A stretch of 10,199 nucleotides of DNA from Chloroflexota bacterium (GTDB lineage: Bacteria; Chloroflexota; Anaerolineae; Caldilineales; Caldilineaceae). The translations under genes were made by a program, and so were the position numbers. Location: NCBI GenBank assembly GCA_003577005.1, contig QEUW01000404.1, forward strand, positions 1-10,199, given 5' to 3'. The notes under the pieces are model-generated. The model was not told the origin of the DNA and did no database searches. It was given only the letters and a program-made list of their open reading frames with translations. Of the stretch, positions 6,662 to 10,199 are shown one piece after another. The stretch's first letter is position 1. The number at the start of each line of letters is the position of its first letter.

Positions 6662-7465
6662 ATGATGAGACGTGTACGAGCTGCTGTACTGACACTGCTG
6701 GCGAGCTTTGTGTTGCTGGCCGGATGTGCTGACATCACCATTGAAGCGCCGGAATTGCCGGAGCTTCCCGAACTGCCCACACTGCTGGAAGAGATGGCGC
6801 GCGACCTGGGCTTGCCCGACCTCAGCCAGATCCCCGATCTACCCCAGCTGGTGGATCTGCCCATCCAACAGACGCCGGAAGGGGCGATCAACTTCAACGG
6901 CCCCACCGAGCGGCAGATCGCCATTGGCGAGCGTCTTCCGGGCACCGACATTGTGCTGGCGGAGATAACGCCAGACGGTGCAGTGTTCGAGATCGGTGGC
7001 CTCCGTGCGACCCGCCAAATCGGTGACTCGCTCGATTCTGATGGCTCCTGGCCGGGTGCGGAGGAGGCTGATTACTCGCTGCGACTCCGCGTCTACTATG
7101 TGGGCGACGAGGGTGTGCGAGCGGCAGGTGTTCACCAGCTTGTCGTCTACAACGTTCAGCCGCAAGCCGACTCGGCAGTCAGCCTGGCTAACGAGACGGT
7201 GCGCTTTCCCTTTACGGTCGGTGTGGCCGCCGGCGAGACCATCACCGGGACGACGCTCCGTTATCTGGGCAGCGAAGAAGCCGGCGCGCAACTGGGGGGG
7301 CTGGCCGAAGGCGAATACCCGTACCGCCGGGTTGGCGATAGCATCGTCTGGCGAGGACGTGTGCGGAGCAATATTGCAGCCGAATTTCAACTCCGCATGC
7401 TCTTTTATACAGGGGAACAGGCGCGGGTTGGTGGCCTGGTTACGCTGGACCTACCCACCGAGTAA
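6662..7465 (+). CDS. Lipoprotein of unknown function with PEL repeats
   Basis: I do not recognise this 267-residue protein. It starts with a lipoprotein signal: basic MMRRVR, a hydrophobic core, and a lipobox LLAGC with the anchored cysteine at 22. Just after the anchor is a Pro-Glu-Leu triplet run, APELPELPELPTLLEE (29-44), then more LPDL/IPDL/VDLP units to about residue 67. This is probably a stalk that lifts the rest off the membrane. The remainder (about 75-267) is predicted to be beta-rich, with segments such as YSLRLRVYYVG and AEFQLRMLFYTG and no cysteines. The two upstream ATGs at 6662 and 6665 are equally possible starts; no Shine-Dalgarno sequence is evident. The next gene starts 19 bp after the stop codon, so the two likely form an operon acting at the cell envelope. 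Confidence 0.85.
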   Translation: MMRRVRAAVLTLLASFVLLAGCADITIEAPELPELPELPTLLEEMARDLGLPDLSQIPDLPQLVDLPIQQTPEGAINFNGPTERQIAIGERLPGTDIVLAEITPDGAVFEIGGLRATRQIGDSLDSDGSWPGAEEADYSLRLRVYYVGDEGVRAAGVHQLVVYNVQPQADSAVSLANETVRFPFTVGVAAGETITGTTLRYLGSEEAGAQLGGLAEGEYPYRRVGDSIVWRGRVRSNIAAEFQLRMLFYTGEQARVGGLVTLDLPTE

Positions 7466-7484
7466 AGAGCAACCGAGGTGAAAC

Positions 7485-8321
7485 ATGAGCGTCTCTGCGC
7501 CAACGGCAACGCTGAGTCCCGCTGCGCTGGAACATCTGCAACCGATCCAGGCGGATTATTACAACATCATCGATGAGGAAGGCTGGCCGGTCGGGGCGTT
7601 GGTGGTGTTGGTAGACCGCCAGCACGACCCGGTGCGCGCCGAACTTCACCTCTACGAAGAGCTCTCCGACGATGCCCGCCATTGGGCCTTTCGCCGGGGG
7701 CGCAGCATTCTCGAAGCACGCTACTACAGCGCCGAACCGGTGCCCCTCAAGATCTTCGAGAGCTATCAAGGGCGCGAGACGGTTCACATCGAGACCAGCG
7801 GCGCCAGGCGCCGCCCGGCGATAGACGACCGCTGGTTTCAAGGCTGGCAGATGGCGGCCGGCGTTGGGGTGGCAGTGTTGCTGGTGGCGTTGGTCTGGGC
7901 CCTGGCTACATTTTTGCGCAACCCGCCGGGTGAGAGCGCCACAGCCCAGTCGCCCGTTACACAGGATGAAGCGGCAGCGGTTGACCAAACAACCGGCACA
8001 GGCGACGAACAGTCAGACGCCGAAGCAGCACCGGGCAGCGATCTCCCCCCCAGCCAACACGCCGACCCGACGCTGGGGGTAGATGTACGGGTACGGGTGC
8101 GGCCCGGTCTGCGCCTCTCGCTTGTGGCCGAACCGGGGCCAAACAGCACCGTTGTCGGCTACATGCAGGACCAGCAGGAGGCAACGATCATCGGCGGCCC
8201 GGCCTACACCCAGGGCACGAGCGATACCATCGTCTGGTGGTTCATCCGGCTGGATGATGGGGTCGAGGCCTGGGCGCCCGCCAACACCAGCGAAGGGGCT
8301 GTGCTGGAAAGGGCAGGGTGA
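7485..8321 (+). CDS. Single-pass membrane protein with outer SH3-like domain
   Basis: This 278-residue protein has three parts. Residues 1-122 form a soluble, probably cytoplasmic domain rich in acidic and aromatic residues (ADYYNIIDEEGW, VLVDRQHDPVRAELHLYEE). A membrane helix follows at about 123-144 (MAAGVGVAVLLVALVWALAT), with a basic RRR just before it at 108-110 that suggests the N-terminus is inside. An acidic, low-complexity linker (148-196) leads to a C-terminal domain (198-275). That domain has the look of a bacterial SH3b fold: VRVRPGLRLSLVAEPGPNS, VVGYMQDQQEATIIGG, and WWFIRLDDGVEAWAP. SH3b domains often bind cell-wall peptides or glycans. The start at 7485 has GAGGTG at good spacing. 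It is 19 bp after the lipoprotein gene. The N-terminal domain is not recognised, and the overall function is unknown. Confidence 0.82.
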   Translation: MSVSAPTATLSPAALEHLQPIQADYYNIIDEEGWPVGALVVLVDRQHDPVRAELHLYEELSDDARHWAFRRGRSILEARYYSAEPVPLKIFESYQGRETVHIETSGARRRPAIDDRWFQGWQMAAGVGVAVLLVALVWALATFLRNPPGESATAQSPVTQDEAAAVDQTTGTGDEQSDAEAAPGSDLPPSQHADPTLGVDVRVRVRPGLRLSLVAEPGPNSTVVGYMQDQQEATIIGGPAYTQGTSDTIVWWFIRLDDGVEAWAPANTSEGAVLERAG

Positions 8322-8371
8322 TGCGATACGCTGTGGGCTCTGTATGCGCTTTTACTGCTGGCCGGGCCAGG

Positions 8372-9118
8372 TTAGCGGCTCGGTTCAGGTCGCTCCATCA
8401 GGCTGGACGACCCGTGCTTGAGCAGATAGAGTGCGGCCTGGGTACGGTTGACCAGGTTGAGCTTCTTGAGCACCCGGCAGACATGGCTGCGGACCGTAAA
8501 CTGGGTGATGACCAGCTCGTGGGCAATCTCGCTGTTGGAGTAGCCCTGGGCCAGCAGGTCGAGCACCTGCCGTTCACGGGCAGTTAGCTTGGACAGTGGA
8601 TCAGGCCTGGCGGGTGGCTGATTGAGACGCCGCAACACCACCCGCGCAATGCGAGGATGGAGCGGGGTGCCACCCTGGAGGCTGGCGTAAATGGCCTTGA
8701 CCAGGTCAGAGAAGGCGATGTCTTTGAGCAGGTAGCCGACTGCACCGGCCTTGAGTGCCCGCAAGGCGGTCTGGTCGTCATCGAGAGCAGTGAGGACCAG
8801 GACTCGGGTGTTGGGACGCTGGCAGAGCAGGGTGGAGACCGTCTCCGTGCCGGCCGGTTCAGCCATGGCTATGTCCAGGAGCACCAGGTCGGGTTGGTGG
8901 ACGCGGTTGAGCTTGTACGCCTCGGCTGGCGTGTTGGCCTCGCCGACGATCTGGATGGCTGGCTCGTGCTTGAAGAGGTGACAGAGCCCCTGGCGCATGA
9001 GCTTGTGGGCATCGGCCAGAAGGATGCGAACGAGGTTTGGCGTGAGGTCTGTGCTGTCGTGAAGACGTTCAGTGGTAGTTGTTAGTCGAATCGTTGGTGA
9101 GTCCTCTCCGGTTTTCAT
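8372..9118 (-). CDS. NarL/FixJ-type two-component response regulator (receiver plus LuxR HTH)
   Basis: This 248-residue protein is a DNA-binding transcription regulator. A receiver domain covers about 28-147, with the phosphoacceptor Asp82 (LVLLDIAM), Thr110 (VLVLTALDD) and Lys132 (YLLKD). A LuxR-type helix-turn-helix covers about 176-236 (LTARERQVLDLLAQGYSNSEIA, then FTVRSHVCRVLKKLNLVNRTQA). One feature is unusual: the acidic pocket reads LADAH (35-38), so the second Asp of the usual DD pair is Ala37, which could weaken magnesium binding and phosphorylation. A polar extension of about 27 residues precedes the receiver. The start at 9118 has AAGGGA nine bases upstream. No histidine kinase is adjacent, so it is an orphan here. 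It converges with the SH3-domain gene, with 50 bp between the stop codons. Its targets are unknown. Confidence 0.95.
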   Translation of the reverse strand: MKTGEDSPTIRLTTTTERLHDSTDLTPNLVRILLADAHKLMRQGLCHLFKHEPAIQIVGEANTPAEAYKLNRVHQPDLVLLDIAMAEPAGTETVSTLLCQRPNTRVLVLTALDDDQTALRALKAGAVGYLLKDIAFSDLVKAIYASLQGGTPLHPRIARVVLRRLNQPPARPDPLSKLTARERQVLDLLAQGYSNSEIAHELVITQFTVRSHVCRVLKKLNLVNRTQAALYLLKHGSSSLMERPEPSR

Positions 9119-9232
9119 GGTGGGTTTCCCTTCTGGTATTACATACGAACTCGTAGGATCAGCTTGTCGGCTGTGTCACGATATGGCTTGCTGCAAGGCT
9201 GTATTCCATCGCTGCGCCGCTGGTGAGGGTTG

Positions 9233-9263
9233 GAAGCCAGGCTGTTGGCAACAGCCTGGCTTC
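9233..9263. repeat. 15-bp perfect hairpin, REP-like
   Basis: The arms 9233-9247 (GAAGCCAGGCTGTTG) and 9249-9263 are perfectly complementary with one base between them, so in practice a hairpin with a small loop. It is the first of two adjacent strong palindromes in the gap between the response-regulator start and the Ig-like remnant. On the plus strand it is followed by TTT, but no rightward gene ends here. Confidence 0.8.
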
Positions 9264-9269
9264 TTTGCG

Positions 9270-9312
9270 CAGGGGTGGTAGGGCAAGATGCCATCTTGCC
9301 CTACCACCCCTG
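9270..9312. repeat. 21-bp perfect hairpin, REP-like
   Basis: The arms 9270-9290 and 9292-9312 pair perfectly around a single base; the core reads GGCAAGATGCCATCTTGCC. The left arm begins six bases after the hairpin at 9233-9263. It lies just after the stop codon (9316) of the leftward Ig-like remnant, so it could end that transcript or stabilise its 3' end, though no T-run follows on the minus strand. The pairing of two strong palindromes is what dispersed REP/BIME-type elements look like. Confidence 0.8.
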
Positions 9313-9315
9313 TGG

Positions 9316-9573
9316 TTACGGGAACTCGACTTCAGGCCGGGTGTAGATGATCGGCAGCCAGGTATGACGGTCGAGGGTGGCAAACTCGGGCGCCACGGTC
9401 AGGTGCAGCGTGACCGGGTTGCTCACGTTGCCGGCCGGGTCGGTGGCGGTGATGGTGTGCGTCCCTTCATCGAGCGGGACGGTGGGGGTGCATTGCCACT
9501 GCCCCAGGGCAATCGAGCAGCGCCACAGAGGGCTGAACAGGCCCGGAATCGCCAATGATTCCGGGCCTGTGAT
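9316..9573 (-). pseudogene. Remnant of a secreted Ig-like-domain protein (C-terminus only)
   Basis: An open frame of about 85 codons reads as the end of a bacterial Ig-like domain. It runs LGQWQCTPTVPLDEGTHTIT, then ATDPAGNVSNPVTLHLTVAP, followed by a tail RHTWLPIIYTRPEVEFP. Such domains normally have about 80-100 residues and sit in long surface or secreted proteins. Here the frame is closed upstream by a TGA at 9574-9576, and the strands that should precede GQWQC are missing. There is no proper start codon, ribosome site or signal peptide; only a TTG at 9555 is available. A hairpin (9537-9570) lies where the domain is cut. I read it as a truncated leftover, with a very short expressed gene less likely. 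Confidence 0.6.
9537..9570 (-). terminator. 14-bp hairpin after the calcium-repeat gene
   Basis: The arms 9537-9550 and 9557-9570 are perfectly complementary over 14 bp (core GCCCGGAATC / GATTCCGGGC) around a 6-nt loop. On the minus strand it begins 26 bases after the stop codon (9596) of the calcium-repeat gene, the usual place for a terminator. No T-run follows, so it may instead be a 3'-end stabiliser or factor-dependent stop. Confidence 0.5.
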
Positions 9574-9595
9574 TCACCCGCCGGCCAGTCCTTGT

Positions 9596-10199
9596 CTAGC
9601 TCGTGCGGTTGCTGACGATGGGCAGCCAGATGCCGTTCGGGATGCCGCCGGCCGCGCTGTCGTCGGAGGGGTCAAGCGGGTCGGTGCCGTTCTTCAGTTC
9701 CTCGTAGTCAGGCACACCGCCACCGTCGGTGTCGCGACCGCCATCGCTGGGGTCGTTGGGATTGCCGGGAGGCAGCCCCAGGTTCGGGTAGAGGATGGTC
9801 TCGACGTAGTCGGGCACGCCGTCGCCGTCGCTGTCCTTGAACGAGTTCGGGTCGCCAGGGTTGGTGCCGTCCTGCCGTCCTGTTCCTCGACGTAGTCGGG
9901 CACGCCATCGCCATCCGTATCCTTGAAGGAGTTCGGGTCGTTGGGGTCGGTGCCATCCTGGTTCTCGACATAGTCGGGCACACCGTCGCCGTCTGAATCC
10001 TTGAAGGAGTTCGGGTCGAGCGGGTCAGTGCCGTCCAGGATTTCCTGGTAGTCAGGCACGCCGTCACCATCGGTATCACGCCCGCCATCGCTGGGGTCGT
10101 TGGGATTGCCGGGAGGCAGCCCCAGGTTCCGGTAGAGGATGGTCTCGACGTAGTCGGGCACGCCGTCACCATCTGTGTCCTTGAAGGAGTTCGGGTCAG
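9596..10199 (-). CDS. Thrombospondin type 3-like calcium-repeat surface protein, 5' end off the window and frameshifted
   Basis: This is the C-terminal part of a secreted or surface protein made of Asp-rich calcium-binding repeats. Six motifs of the form D-[TS]-D-G-[DG]-G-V-P-D-Y can be read from 10179 down to about 9700, the last one degenerate (DTDGGGVPDY). They are spaced by DPNSFKD linkers and by a longer insert with NLGLPPGNPNDPSDGG. The DxDxDG pattern is that of TSP type 3 repeats, which bind calcium and stiffen extracellular stalks. The end reads GIWLPIVSNRTS and resembles the tails of two other proteins here. The frame changes at 9866-9881, where the octamer GCCGTCCT is present twice. 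With one copy removed, the two halves join into a single continuous repeat protein. As written, translation would run into a scrambled tail and stop near 9694. The start, signal peptide and any binding domain lie to the right of the window. Confidence 0.85.
9669..10197. repeat. Two copies of a 336-bp internal repeat
   Basis: The segment 9741-9853 matches 10085-10197 at 107 of 113 bases, and the similarity runs on leftward to about 9669 and 10013. The offset is 344 bp, which is 336 bp (112 codons) plus the 8-bp duplication at 9866-9881. The long identical stretches would favour recombination or slippage and could also mislead assembly of short reads. Confidence 0.85.
9866..9881. repeat. 8-bp tandem duplication that shifts the frame
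   Basis: GCCGTCCT occurs twice in direct succession (9866-9873 and 9874-9881). Eight bases move the minus-strand frame from the one used at 10197-9882 to the one that ends at 9596. Both frames encode the same repeat protein on either side, so one copy is almost certainly extra. Confidence 0.9.

Noticed and set aside
8358..8370. Terminator between the convergent genes (CTGGCC-G-GGCCAG)
   Set aside because: The usable stem is only about five base pairs with no T-run on either strand.
9119..9232. tRNA or small RNA gene upstream of the response regulator
   Set aside because: No cloverleaf, T-loop or terminator pattern can be recognised in this stretch.

Overview
The window looks like chromosomal DNA from a moderately GC-rich bacterium, most probably a member of the Chloroflexota (Anaerolineae/Caldilineae type). 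This placement is inference. It rests on Tat-exported sugar-binding lipoproteins, a secreted glucose/sorbosone dehydrogenase with a Thr/Pro-rich tail, NarL-type regulators, calcium-repeat surface proteins, and secreted proteins ending in a short aromatic-L-P-hydrophobic tail. No rRNA, tRNA, CRISPR array, transposase or phage gene was seen.

Layout. From 1 to 4870 four genes run leftward: a Tat lipoprotein solute-binding protein (4870-3488), an amidohydrolase-superfamily enzyme (3329-2043), a secreted PQQ-type sugar dehydrogenase (1936-635) and a thioredoxin-fold protein that leaves the left edge (584-1). A candidate promoter for this block lies at 5007-5034. Rightward from 5284 come an Hsp20 small heat-shock protein with a clear terminator, then a small HExxH zincin-like protein (6019-6420) with an extended -10 promoter. 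A 148-bp nested palindrome that overlaps the zincin stop codon follows. Next is a two-gene envelope pair of unknown function: a lipoprotein (6662-7465) and a single-pass membrane protein with an outer SH3-like domain (7485-8321). Convergent to it is an orphan NarL/LuxR response regulator (9118-8372). The right end is leftward again: a C-terminal remnant of an Ig-like-domain protein (about 9316-9573) and the C-terminal part of a thrombospondin-type-3-like calcium-repeat protein (10199-9596), whose frame is broken by an 8-bp tandem duplication.

How the parts fit. The left block suggests uptake and oxidation of sugars or sugar acids at the cell surface. No ABC permease or ATPase gene lies beside the binding protein, so its transporter must be elsewhere. 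The Hsp20 gene has a perfect inverted repeat over its likely promoter, which would suit a heat-shock repressor. The intergenic regions are unusually rich in perfect palindromes (3370-3424, 6415-6562, 6570-6590, 9233-9263, 9270-9312), which suggests a genome carrying many REP- or MITE-like elements.

I found no clearly new multi-gene system. The points most worth a second look are the palindromic element at the zincin stop codon, the tandem-duplication frameshift in the calcium-repeat protein, and the shared C-terminal tail in three secreted proteins.
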